A stretch of DNA of 64,000 bases from Candidatus Lutibacillus vidarii (GTDB taxonomy: Bacteria > Actinomycetota > Actinomycetes > Actinomycetales > Dermatophilaceae), in assembly GCA_016717165.1 (NCBI GenBank), contig JADKGA010000002.1, positions 1,798,001 to 1,862,000 on the forward strand, read 5' to 3'. The position numbers and the translations under genes were made by a program. The stretch's first letter is position 1; every line of letters starts with the position of its first letter. Below the pieces are notes generated by a model. It was not told the origin of the DNA. It did not search any database and was given only the letters and a program-made list of their open reading frames with translations. This document shows, one piece after another, positions 47,345 to 55,670 of this stretch.

Positions 47345-48439
47345 TCAGCCCTCGCCCCCCTCGGCGTCAGCCGCCGGGCTGGGGGTCTCGCCCACGTGGT
47401 CGAGGTCGGCAAGCTGCCCCTCGAGGTAGGAGCGCAGCTGCTTGCGGTAGTTGCGCTCGAAGCCACGCAGCTCTTCGATCTGGTGCTCCAGGACGCCCTT
47501 CTGCTGCTCCAGCTCCTGGAGGATGGCGGCCTTCTTCTGCTGCGCCTCGGTGACCATTCCGGTGGACCGCTCACGCGCCTCGGTGATCATCTCCTCGCGG
47601 CGCGCGCCGGCCTGGGCGAGCATCTCGTCATGGCGGCTCTGGGCCGTCGAGACCAGCTCGTCGTGGCGGGACTGCGCCGTCCCGAGGAGCTCGTCGTGCT
47701 TGGCCTGGGCGGTGCCGATCAGCTCGTCGTGGCGGGACTGCGCCTCGGTGACCAGCTGGTCACGGATCTGCTCACCTCGAGCAACGTGCTCGTCGTGCAG
47801 CCGCTGGGCCAGCTCGATGACGCTGGCGGCGCTGCCTGCGACCGCCATCGACCCGGTGACTGGGCTCGGGTCCGCCACCGGCGCGCTGACGACCGGAGCG
47901 CTGACCGTCGCGGCCGCGGCCTCAGCGGCGGCGGCCTGGTGGGCGGCTGCCTCGGCAGCGGCCTGCTCGGCGGCCGCCTGAGCGGACGCAGCACGGTCGG
48001 AGGCCGCGCGCTCCGCCTCCTCGGCGGTCGCGACGGCGGAGGTGCTGCGCTGCTCGGCATCGCGCTCGGCGTTCTGAGCGCGCTCGGCAGCGGCCGCGAC
48101 CCGTTGCTCGGCCTCGGTCTCGGCCTCGCTGACCCGGGCGCTGACCGTGGACAGCTGGTCCTCGGCGCTGCGGATCTGGTCCTGCAGCTCGGCCAACCGG
48201 GACGATGCCGCGTCGAGCTCGCCTTCGCCGACCGCGGGAGCCGCCGCAGCTGCCGGGAGGCCACGACCGGCCCGGCAGTCGTTGAGCTGCTGCAGGTAGT
48301 CGTCGCGCTGGGCGATGAGGGACCTCATCTCGGCGACGATCTCGTCGAGGAAGTCGTCGACCTCTCGCTCGTCATATCCCTTTCGGAACTGCGTGCTTTG
48401 GAACTGCTTGTTGAGGATGTCCTCGGGCGTCAGCGCCAT
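47345..48439 (-). CDS. divIVA: DivIVA/Wag31 polar growth protein
   Basis: A 364-residue coiled-coil protein that marks curved membrane and directs polar cell-wall growth. The N-terminal DivIVA domain starts MALTPEDILNKQFQSTQFRK; residues 75-180 form an Ala/Glu-rich coiled coil; a linker (about 180-205) rich in Val/Pro/Ser follows; 233-276 hold four 11-residue repeats; the C-terminal coil ends near 345. GAGGTG lies 4 nt before the ATG. Longer than many homologues because of the linker and repeats. Confidence 0.95.
   Translation of the reverse strand: MALTPEDILNKQFQSTQFRKGYDEREVDDFLDEIVAEMRSLIAQRDDYLQQLNDCRAGRGLPAAAAAPAVGEGELDAASSRLAELQDQIRSAEDQLSTVSARVSEAETEAEQRVAAAAERAQNAERDAEQRSTSAVATAEEAERAASDRAASAQAAAEQAAAEAAAHQAAAAEAAAATVSAPVVSAPVADPSPVTGSMAVAGSAASVIELAQRLHDEHVARGEQIRDQLVTEAQSRHDELIGTAQAKHDELLGTAQSRHDELVSTAQSRHDEMLAQAGARREEMITEARERSTGMVTEAQQKKAAILQELEQQKGVLEHQIEELRGFERNYRKQLRSYLEGQLADLDHVGETPSPAADAEGGEG
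47612..47743 (-). repeat. Four 33-bp tandem repeats inside divIVA
   Basis: Codes for AQSRHDELIGT, AQAKHDELLGT, AQSRHDELVST and AQSRHDEMLAQ, an 11-residue (hendecad) coiled-coil repeat. Confidence 0.85.
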
Positions 48440-48473
48440 TTTTCACCTCGACTTAACCGGACGGGTCGGGTCC

Positions 48474-48502
48474 ACCGTAGCGAAGCGAGCCAAGAGTCCC
48501 AA
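48474..48502 (-). promoter_or_regulatory. Probable divIVA promoter
   Basis: TTGGGA at 48497-48502, 17-nt spacer, TACGGT at 48474-48479 (minus strand), about 35 nt before the ATG. Confidence 0.5.
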
Positions 48503-48553
48503 GTGGAGGGTCTCCCGCGGACCTCCAACGGGCCTGCTTGAGCACGCCAACGG

Positions 48554-48844
48554 CTACCGCGCGAGGGCGCCGGTGACATTCATGAGCAGCGAGATCCCGA
48601 GTAACAGGACCAGCATGGACAGGTCGACACTGGCCCCACCGATCCGTAGCGGCGGGATGAGCCGACGGAGCAGCCGAACCGCCGGGTCGGTCACGGTGAA
48701 CAGCGCCTCGGCGATGACGAGGACGACGCCACGCGGTCGCCAGTCCCGGCTGAAGACCTGCACCCACTCGATGACCAGGCGGCCGATGAGCGCGACGAAG
48801 TAGAGCCAGAGGAGAAAGTTCAGGACCGAGAACACGACCCCCAT
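48554..48844 (-). CDS. yggT: YggT-family membrane protein
   Basis: A 96-residue protein with two membrane helices (about 3-25 and 72-92) and the family stretch DWRPRGVVLVIAEALFTVTDP. Located between sepF and divIVA as in other Gram-positive division clusters. Precise role unknown. Confidence 0.92.
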   Translation of the reverse strand: MGVVFSVLNFLLWLYFVALIGRLVIEWVQVFSRDWRPRGVVLVIAEALFTVTDPAVRLLRRLIPPLRIGGASVDLSMLVLLLGISLLMNVTGALAR

Positions 48845-48856
48845 GACCGTGTCGGC

Positions 48857-49318
48857 TCAGCTCTGGTTGAAGAAGCCTCGGGTGCTGACCGGCGGGGCAG
48901 GCTCCTCGGCGGCGACCTCGACGTGGGCTGGGGAGAGCAGGAAGACCTTGCTCGTCACCCGCTCGATCGAGCCATGCAGGCCGAAGATGAGGCCGGCGGC
49001 GAAGTCGACGAGCCGCTTGGCGTCGGCGTCCTCCATGTCGGTGAGGTTCATGATGACCGGGACACCGTCGCGGAAGGCCTCCCCGATGGTCTTGGCCTCG
49101 TTGTAGGTCCGGGGGTGGATCGTCGTGATCCGGTTCAGGGTCGCGGCGGGCTCACGGACCACGTGGGCAACGGGCGTGCGGCGCAGCGGCGTGACGGCGG
49201 CGCCACGGTCCTCCTCCAGGTCGTAGCGGTCCTCGGAGGTGTCGAGGTCGTCATACCGCTCGTCGTCCTCCTCGGCGAACCCGAGGTAGACCATGGTCTT
49301 GCGAAGGGCACCAGCCAT
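48857..49318 (-). CDS. sepF: Cell division protein SepF
   Basis: A 153-residue protein anchoring FtsZ to the membrane. The N-terminal amphipathic helix is AGALRKTMVYLGF, then an acidic linker, and the SepF core (about 65-140) with RTYNEAKTIGEAFRDG and DAKRLVDFAAGLIFGL. Start codon preceded by AGGGAG. Confidence 0.96.
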   Translation of the reverse strand: MAGALRKTMVYLGFAEEDDERYDDLDTSEDRYDLEEDRGAAVTPLRRTPVAHVVREPAATLNRITTIHPRTYNEAKTIGEAFRDGVPVIMNLTDMEDADAKRLVDFAAGLIFGLHGSIERVTSKVFLLSPAHVEVAAEEPAPPVSTRGFFNQS

Positions 49319-49361
49319 GGCGTCGCTCCCTGCTCATTGTCCGGCCGCGTCGCAACGCACG

Positions 49362-50063
49362 TTACAGAAGTGGCGAACGCGAACCGAGGATTGCGGTCCC
49401 GACACGCAGGTGTGTCGCGCCGTGCCGGACGGCGGCCTCAAGGTCCCCACTCATCCCCGCGCTGATCCAGCTCGCCTCGGGGTGATCCGCCCGCAGCTGC
49501 GCGGCGATCTGCGCCAGTCGGGCGAAGGCGGCGTCCGGGTCGGCACCCAGCGGTGCCACCGCCATCACCCCGCGCAAGGACAGCTCGGGGCAGGTCGCGA
49601 TGGCGTCCGCGATGTCCGGGACGTCGCCTGGGTCGGCCCCGCCGCGACCCGGGGCGTCGTCAAGGCTCACCTGGATGAGCGCGGCCGCGGTGCGCCCGTG
49701 CCTGGCCAGGCCCGCCGCGAGCGCGCGGACCAGCTTGGGTCGGTCCACCGCATGGACGACATCGGCGTATGCCGCCACCGCGGCCGCCTTGTTCGTCTGA
49801 AGCTGGCCGATCATGTGCCGGACCACCCGGGCCCCCTCGGCGTAGGCCTGCGCGAACTTCGGCGCCGCCTCCTGGTGCCGGTTCTCCCCGACGTCCCGCA
49901 CGCCCAGCCCGGCGAGCTCGACGACGTCGGAGGCGGGGAAGGTCTTGGTGACAACGACGAGGGTAAGCTCAGCCCGGTCGCGCCCCGCTGCGGCACACGC
50001 CGCCGCGATGCGGGCCTCGGTGTCCATGAGGTTCGCGGCGAGCTCGTCACGGCGGGTCGGCAT
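49362..50063 (-). CDS. yggS: YggS-family PLP homeostasis protein
   Basis: A 233-residue alanine-racemase-barrel protein that binds pyridoxal phosphate. VVVTKTFPASDVVELA contains the PLP lysine; GENRHQEAAPKF, HMIGQLQTNKAA and the C-terminal LRVGTAILGSR are typical. Ten or so bp before it, the ATG at 50063 has GGAGGAT. Confidence 0.95.
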   Translation of the reverse strand: MPTRRDELAANLMDTEARIAAACAAAGRDRAELTLVVVTKTFPASDVVELAGLGVRDVGENRHQEAAPKFAQAYAEGARVVRHMIGQLQTNKAAAVAAYADVVHAVDRPKLVRALAAGLARHGRTAAALIQVSLDDAPGRGGADPGDVPDIADAIATCPELSLRGVMAVAPLGADPDAAFARLAQIAAQLRADHPEASWISAGMSGDLEAAVRHGATHLRVGTAILGSRSPLL

Positions 50064-50066
50064 ACG

Positions 50067-50807
50067 TCAATCCTCCTGCGACCCGGTGGCCGGGCCGAGC
50101 CGCACCACGCCGGCGAATCGGCCGGTCGGGGCGCCGCGGCGGTGCGAGTAGTAGCGGTCGTCCTCGCGGGTGCAGCCAGGGACCCAGGTCGTGGGCACCT
50201 CCAAGGCCACCAGCTGGTCGACCACGCCCGCCGCGATGTCGACAGCGGCGGTGCCGGTCCAGGACACGGCGTATGCCGCCGGGCTCACGGCGGCGGCCTG
50301 GGCCCGGAGCGAGTCCGGCACCTCGTAGCAGCGCGGGCAGATCGATGGACCGACGACGGCGCGCAGGTCAGTCGCCCCTGCGGAGCGGGCCGCCGCGACG
50401 ACGGCGGGGACCACCCCGGCGACGAAGCCGGCGCGGCCGGCATGCGCCACTGCGCAGACGCCCGAGGCTGGGTCGGCGAGGAGGATGGGGACGCAGTCCG
50501 CAACAAGGACCGCCAGGGCCAGACCGCGGGCGGTCGTCACCATCGCGTCCGCGCACCGGCCGCCGTCGGCGGGTCCATGCACGCGCACGACGTCGGCACC
50601 ATGCACCTGGTCCATGTGAACGAGGTGGTCCGTGGGCACCGCGAGCCGGGCGGCGAGCGCCCGCCGGTTGCTCAGGACCGTGGCCAGGTCGTCGCCGACG
50701 TGACCCCCGAGGTTGAAGCCGTCATACGGTGGCGCGCCGACGCCCGGGGCGCGTGAGGTGAACCCCCACTCGCCGCCCCCGGGGAGCGTCCCGTGCCAGC
50801 CGAACAT
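50067..50807 (-). CDS. pgeF: Purine nucleoside phosphorylase / laccase-domain protein (YfiH)
   Basis: A 246-residue protein of the multicopper-laccase-domain family (YfiH/PgeF). DQVHGADVV, the Cys in LVADCVPILLAD, and HAGRAGFVAGV supply metal ligands; GPSICPRCYEV is conserved. Some members act on purine nucleosides and others edit peptidoglycan precursors. Located between ftsZ and yggS as expected. Confidence 0.93.
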   Translation of the reverse strand: MFGWHGTLPGGGEWGFTSRAPGVGAPPYDGFNLGGHVGDDLATVLSNRRALAARLAVPTDHLVHMDQVHGADVVRVHGPADGGRCADAMVTTARGLALAVLVADCVPILLADPASGVCAVAHAGRAGFVAGVVPAVVAAARSAGATDLRAVVGPSICPRCYEVPDSLRAQAAAVSPAAYAVSWTGTAAVDIAAGVVDQLVALEVPTTWVPGCTREDDRYYSHRRGAPTGRFAGVVRLGPATGSQED

Positions 50808-50822
50808 GGACCTCCGCTGGGC

Positions 50823-51983
50823 CTACTTGAGGAAGTCGGGGACGTCGATATCGTCGCCCTCGTCGAAGGTCGACTCACGCGGCGGGCGGACCGGCTCAGG
50901 CACCGCTTGCGGCACGGGACCGGTGGGCTGGGCGGAGGCCGGCTGGTTCGACGCCGGCGCAGACTGAGCGACCGGAGCGGTCGACCGACCCGCGATGGTG
51001 CCCAGGGCCCGGTCGTCGGCCCGGGTCTTCGGGGTGCCTCCGTCGAAGCCGGCCGCGATGACAGTGACCCGGACCTCGTCACCGAGGGCGTCGTCGATGA
51101 CGGTGCCGAAGATGATATTGGCCTCGGGGTGGGCGGCCTCCTGGACCAGTCGGGCCGCCTCGTTGATCTCGAACAGGCCGAGGTCGGAGCCGCCGGAGAT
51201 GGACAGCAGCACACCGTGGGCGCCGTCGATGCTCGCCTCGAGCAGCGGCGAGGAGATCGCGAGCTCGGCTGCCTGGACCGCCCGGTCCTCACCACGGGCC
51301 GACCCGATCCCCATGAGGGCCGAGCCCGCGCCCTGCATGACCGACTTGACGTCGGCGAAGTCGAGGTTGATGACGCCCGGGGTGGTGATGAGGTCGGTGA
51401 TGCCCTGGACACCGGAGAGGAGCACCTGGTCGGCGCTGCGGAAGGCGTCCATCATCGACACGCTGCGGTCGCTGATCGACAGCAGCCGGTCGTTCGGGAT
51501 GACGATGAGGGTGTCGACCTCGTCGCGCAGCCCGGCGATGCCGGACTCGGCCTGGGTGGCCCGGCGCCGACCCTCGAAGGTGAACGGCCGGGTGACCACA
51601 CCGATGGTCAGCGCGCCCAGCCCACGGGCGATCCGAGCCACGACCGGTGCCCCACCGGTGCCGGTGCCCCCGCCCTCACCGGCGGTGACGAAGACCATGT
51701 CGGCCCCCTTGAGGACCTCCTCGATCTCCTCGGCGTGGTCCTCGGCGGCCCGCTTGCCGACCTCGGGGTCCGCGCCTGCGCCGAGCCCGCGGGTCAGCTC
51801 TCGGCCGACATCGAGCTTGACGTCGGCATCGCTCATGAGCAGCGCCTGGGCGTCGGTGTTGATGGCGATGAACTCGACGCCCTTAAGCCCCACGTCGATC
51901 ATCCGGTTGACGGCGTTGACGCCACCGCCGCCGATCCCGACGACCTTGATGACGGCCAGGTAGTTCTGCGGTGTCGCTACCAC
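50823..51983 (-). CDS. ftsZ: Cell division protein FtsZ
   Basis: A 386-residue tubulin-like GTPase that forms the division ring. N-terminus QNYLAVIKVVGIGGGGVNAV, the GTP signature GEGGGTGTGGAPVVA near residue 105, and T7 loop NLDFADVKSVM. A disordered Pro/Ala linker (about 320-370) leads to the conserved C-terminal peptide DDIDVPDFLK that binds SepF and FtsW. GTG at 51983 is set by the usual start VVATPQNYLA. Confidence 0.98.
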   Translation of the reverse strand: MVATPQNYLAVIKVVGIGGGGVNAVNRMIDVGLKGVEFIAINTDAQALLMSDADVKLDVGRELTRGLGAGADPEVGKRAAEDHAEEIEEVLKGADMVFVTAGEGGGTGTGGAPVVARIARGLGALTIGVVTRPFTFEGRRRATQAESGIAGLRDEVDTLIVIPNDRLLSISDRSVSMMDAFRSADQVLLSGVQGITDLITTPGVINLDFADVKSVMQGAGSALMGIGSARGEDRAVQAAELAISSPLLEASIDGAHGVLLSISGGSDLGLFEINEAARLVQEAAHPEANIIFGTVIDDALGDEVRVTVIAAGFDGGTPKTRADDRALGTIAGRSTAPVAQSAPASNQPASAQPTGPVPQAVPEPVRPPRESTFDEGDDIDVPDFLK

Positions 51984-52312
51984 GGTGAGGTGGCCTTTCT
52001 GCGAGGTCCGGGATGGGGCTCCCCGGGCGGGCTGGGGTGGTGCCTGGGTGGGCCGGCCGAGGCGGCTTCCCACTCGAGCGGCCGACGAAAGATTAAACGT
52101 CTACTCGACGGTTACCCTGCGCTCACCGGTGCTCTTCCCGCGACGGTATGTCGCCACATGACCTCGAGCAACGACACGCCTCGGCGTGTCTTCGTCTATC
52201 CGAACCCGGAACGGCCGAGGCTGGGACGGATGGGTCCAGAGGGGCTCAGGGGGCGAATGGGACTGATGTGGTGGGGCGGATACGGAGCCGAGGGTTGGCG
52301 CCGTCGAGCGCC
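51984..52312 (-). promoter_or_regulatory. ftsQ-ftsZ intergenic region with hairpin
   Basis: About 330 bp without a gene. GACACGCC and GGCGTGTC at 52173-52190 form a near-perfect hairpin. The AT-rich minus-strand stretch GTTTAATCTTT near 52088-52098 is the best -10 candidate for a separate ftsZ promoter; a -35 is not evident. Confidence 0.5.
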
Positions 52313-53044
52313 TCAGCGGGTGATCGGCGCGGAGGGCGCGGTGACGTCGATGAGCGTCGGTTTCGGCGTGGCCTTGAGCAGGACCATCGCCACCGCAGCC
52401 TTCTCGTCGGGGGCCGAGCCGTCGCCCCAGACCAGGGTGACCGAGCCGAGACCCACCCGGACCAGGCCGCCGTCGACGCTCAGCGAGGTGACCGTCGGCG
52501 CCTTGTGGTCGGCCAGCGCGGTGACGGCCCCGGTGGCGGCTCGCAGCCCGGCCGCGGTCGGGGCGCGCGATCCCGCGACCACGATCGGGACGCCCTTCGG
52601 CGCGGCGGGGACGACGGCATACTGCACGGCGTCGGCCGAGGTGAGGTGGAGCAGCCCGGCCGCGTCCTTGACGACGACCGCGGGCCGCCGCATCGTCACG
52701 GCAAGGGTGACTGTCGAGGGCCACGACCTCCCGACATCGACCGCCTGCACCGCCGGGACCTTGGCCGCCACGGCCTTGGCGATCGCGGCCGTGTCCACGC
52801 GGGCCAGTGGTTGTCCCAGCTGGACCGCGGCCGCCGCGGTGATGGCCTCGACCTGGTCCGCCGGCGCGCCGGTGACAGCGACCTGCTGGACCGACAGCGC
52901 CGAGCTGGCGAAGACGAGCCACCCGAGGCCCGCCAGGATGGCGAGCGCGGCAACGCCGGCGAGGACGCGACGGCGGGTGGTCCGGCGCGCAGCGGCGGTT
53001 CGCTGGGCGAAGCGCTCCTGGCTCGGCATCCGGGTTGTGGTCAT
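52313..53044 (-). CDS. ftsQ: Cell division protein FtsQ
   Basis: A 243-residue single-pass protein: cytoplasmic basic N-terminus, membrane helix about 27-47, POTRA domain starting SALSVQQVAVTG, then the beta domain. It links FtsW/FtsI with the ring. The ATG overlaps the murC stop (ATGA). Confidence 0.93.
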   Translation of the reverse strand: MTTTRMPSQERFAQRTAAARRTTRRRVLAGVAALAILAGLGWLVFASSALSVQQVAVTGAPADQVEAITAAAAVQLGQPLARVDTAAIAKAVAAKVPAVQAVDVGRSWPSTVTLAVTMRRPAVVVKDAAGLLHLTSADAVQYAVVPAAPKGVPIVVAGSRAPTAAGLRAATGAVTALADHKAPTVTSLSVDGGLVRVGLGSVTLVWGDGSAPDEKAAVAMVLLKATPKPTLIDVTAPSAPITR

Positions 53045-54537
53045 GACTCACCGTGAACATGAGAGTGAGACTTCTGGCGGTCCAGCTCGGCGAGGACGAG
53101 TGGGCCGAGACGGGTGATATCGCCGGCTCCGACGGTGATGAGCAGGTCGCCGGACCGGAGCAACCGGGCCAGCTCGCCCGGGGCCGCGGCCTGGTCAGGA
53201 AGGAACCGCGCCCGCCCCCCCGACGCCTCCACGGCATCGGCGACGAGCTGCCCGGACACTCCCGGGACCGGGTCCTCCCGGGCCGCATAGACATCGAGGA
53301 CGACGACGACATCGGCCCCGGCCAAGGCCTGGCCGAACTCCGCGGCAAAGTCGCGGGTGCGCGAGTACAGGTGCGGCTGGAAGCACACCACCAGAGCGCC
53401 CCCATCGGCGACCGCGCCGCGACCGGCGTCGACCACCGCTGCCACCTTGGCCGGATTGTGGGCGTAGTCGTCGACGACCACCACCCCCGCCGCCACACCC
53501 TTGCGTTCGAACCGGCGCCGAGTGCCGGCGAAGGCGCCCAGACCGGCGAGGACGGCCCGGGTGTCAACCCCGAAGCCGTCGCAGCAGGCGGCCAGCGCCG
53601 CGGTCGCGTTGAGCACGTTGAACCACCCCGGCACGGCCAACGCCAGCCGGTGGGAGCCACCCGCACCATGGATGAGAGCCGAGGACCGGGTGCCGACGGC
53701 GGAGAGGTCGGTGACCTGCCAGGACGATCCGGCGGATCGCCCATAGCTGACCACTCGCAGCCCGCGGCCGGCCGCCCACTCCCCCAGCCGGGCCGCCCCC
53801 GGATCGTCGGCACAGACGACGAGCAGCCCGCCTGGGCGGATCGTCGTGACGAACGCGCGGTACCCCGCGGCCACGGCCTCGACCGTGCCGTAGACGTCGA
53901 GGTGGTCGGGCTGGACGCTGGTGACCACACCCACCTCGGGGCGGTAGACGACGAAGGAGCCGTCCGACTCGTCCGCCTCCAGCACCGCGAGCCCGCCCGC
54001 ACCCAGGTGTGCGTTGGTGGCGCCGTCGACGAGCTCCCCGCCGATGGCATAGGTCGGGTCAAGGCCGGCATGCCGCAGGGCGGTCACCACCATGGCCGTG
54101 GTGGTGGTCTTGCCGTTCGCGCCGGCGATCGCGATGGTGCGCATCCCCCCGACGGCGACGGCCAGCGCCTGGGCTCGGTGCAGCACCCGCAGCCCGAGCC
54201 GACGTGCGGCGGCGAGCTCGACATTGTCCTCCCGGATCGCCGTGGACACCACGACGGTGTCGACGCCGTCGAGATAGGCCGCGTCGTGCCCGACCCAGAC
54301 CCGCAGACCCTCAGCTCGCAGGGCGGCGACCATCGCCGAGTCCGCCGAGTCGGAGCCGCTGACGGCCACACCCCGGCCGTGGAGCAGCCGGGCCACCGCC
54401 GACATCCCGGCGCCGCCGACGGCGACGAGGTGGACCCGACCCAGCGCACGCAGCTGCGGCAGCGGCGTCGACCAGTCGAACCGGCCCGGTGGGACACCGA
54501 CCGGAAGGTCCGCGCCGGTGCCTGGCGCCTCGGTCAC
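53041..54537 (-). CDS. murC: UDP-N-acetylmuramate-L-alanine ligase
   Basis: A 498-residue Mur ligase that adds L-Ala to UDP-MurNAc. Rossmann start VHLVAVGGAGMSAVARLLHGRG, P-loop GANGKTTTTAMVV, and VVDDYAHNPAKVAAVV. GTG start overlaps murG (GTGA). No murB or ddl follows. Confidence 0.97.
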   Translation of the reverse strand: MTEAPGTGADLPVGVPPGRFDWSTPLPQLRALGRVHLVAVGGAGMSAVARLLHGRGVAVSGSDSADSAMVAALRAEGLRVWVGHDAAYLDGVDTVVVSTAIREDNVELAAARRLGLRVLHRAQALAVAVGGMRTIAIAGANGKTTTTAMVVTALRHAGLDPTYAIGGELVDGATNAHLGAGGLAVLEADESDGSFVVYRPEVGVVTSVQPDHLDVYGTVEAVAAGYRAFVTTIRPGGLLVVCADDPGAARLGEWAAGRGLRVVSYGRSAGSSWQVTDLSAVGTRSSALIHGAGGSHRLALAVPGWFNVLNATAALAACCDGFGVDTRAVLAGLGAFAGTRRRFERKGVAAGVVVVDDYAHNPAKVAAVVDAGRGAVADGGALVVCFQPHLYSRTRDFAAEFGQALAGADVVVVLDVYAAREDPVPGVSGQLVADAVEASGGRARFLPDQAAAPGELARLLRSGDLLITVGAGDITRLGPLVLAELDRQKSHSHVHGES

Positions 54538-55670
54538 CACATCCGCTCCCGCCACGCGGCCAGGACGAGGTCGGCCATCGTCTCGTCGGCGTGCCGCTGG
54601 GCGCTGCCCGCAGCGGCCCGCGCCATGGCCGCGACCCGCTCGCTGTTGCGAGCCAACGGGATGAGCACGTCGTCGACCCAGGCGGGGGTCAGCTCGGCGT
54701 CCGCGACGAGCAGGCCGCCGCCGGCCCGGACCACGCCCTCGGCATTGAGCCGCTGCTCGCCGTTGCCGATGGGCAGCGGCACATAGACCGCGGGGAGCCC
54801 GACGACGGTCAGCTCGGCGACCGTGTTGGCGCCGGAGCGCGCGACGACGAGGTCGGCGGCGGCATACGCCAGCTCCATCCGGTCGACATAGGGGACGACG
54901 ACATATGCCGCCCCGCCGACCGGTGCCGAGGCGCGGAACTCCTTCCCGATCCCGGTGACGTGGAGCACCTGAACCCCGGCGGAGCTGAGCCGGGCGACCC
55001 GCTGTTCGAAGGTCGTGTTGAGCCGCTGCGCCCCGAGTGACCCCCCAGTGACCAGCAGGGTCCGCCGCGCCGGGTCCAACCCGAAGTGGGCGGCCGCCTC
55101 CGCTCGCAGCGCGGACCGGTCGAGGCGGCTGATCTCGGCGCGAAGCGGCATCCCGACGAGCCGGGCGTGCGGGAGTCCCGTACCCGGGAAGGCCGTGCCG
55201 ACATACCGGGTGAACCGCGCACCGAGCCGGTTCGCGAGTCCGGCGCGGGCGTTCTGCTCGTGGATGACGATGGGGATGCCGCGGCGGCGGGCGGCCAGAT
55301 AGGCCGGCGAGCACACATAGCCCCCGAAGCCGACGAGGACCTGCGCTCCGGTTCGCTGCAGCACCCCGTCGGCCGCGCGCACCGCCCCGGCCAGCGCGCC
55401 CGGAACCCCGAACAGCGCTGGGGTGGGCCGGCGCGGTAGCGGCACCTTCGGGACGAGCTCGAGTGGGTACCCACGCGCCGGGACGATCCGAGCCTCCAGG
55501 CCGGTCGCGGTCCCCAGGGCGGTGATCCGCATCGAGGGGTCGCGGCGGCGCAGCGCGTCCGCGACGGCGAGCAGCGGCGAGACGTGGCCCGCCGAACCGC
55601 CACCGGCGAGGAGCACGGACGTCAGGGCCTGCGGCCCCGCGGGAGCGGCGCCGGTGTCCGCAGCGGTCAT
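54534..55670 (-). CDS. murG: Lipid II synthase MurG
   Basis: A 378-residue GT-B glycosyltransferase that adds GlcNAc to lipid I on the inner membrane face. GGGSAGHVSPLLAVADAL is the N-terminal GGxxGH motif; GGSLGAQRLN and VARSGANTVAELTVVGLPAVYVPLP bind UDP-GlcNAc. ATG overlaps ftsW (ATGA). Confidence 0.97.
   Translation of the reverse strand: MTAADTGAAPAGPQALTSVLLAGGGSAGHVSPLLAVADALRRRDPSMRITALGTATGLEARIVPARGYPLELVPKVPLPRRPTPALFGVPGALAGAVRAADGVLQRTGAQVLVGFGGYVCSPAYLAARRRGIPIVIHEQNARAGLANRLGARFTRYVGTAFPGTGLPHARLVGMPLRAEISRLDRSALRAEAAAHFGLDPARRTLLVTGGSLGAQRLNTTFEQRVARLSSAGVQVLHVTGIGKEFRASAPVGGAAYVVVPYVDRMELAYAAADLVVARSGANTVAELTVVGLPAVYVPLPIGNGEQRLNAEGVVRAGGGLLVADAELTPAWVDDVLIPLARNSERVAAMARAAAGSAQRHADETMADLVLAAWRERMW

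Noticed and set aside
53050..54786. Plus-strand open frame opposite murC
   Set aside because: Composition artefact: no homology, no ribosome binding site, and fully antisense to a well-supported gene.
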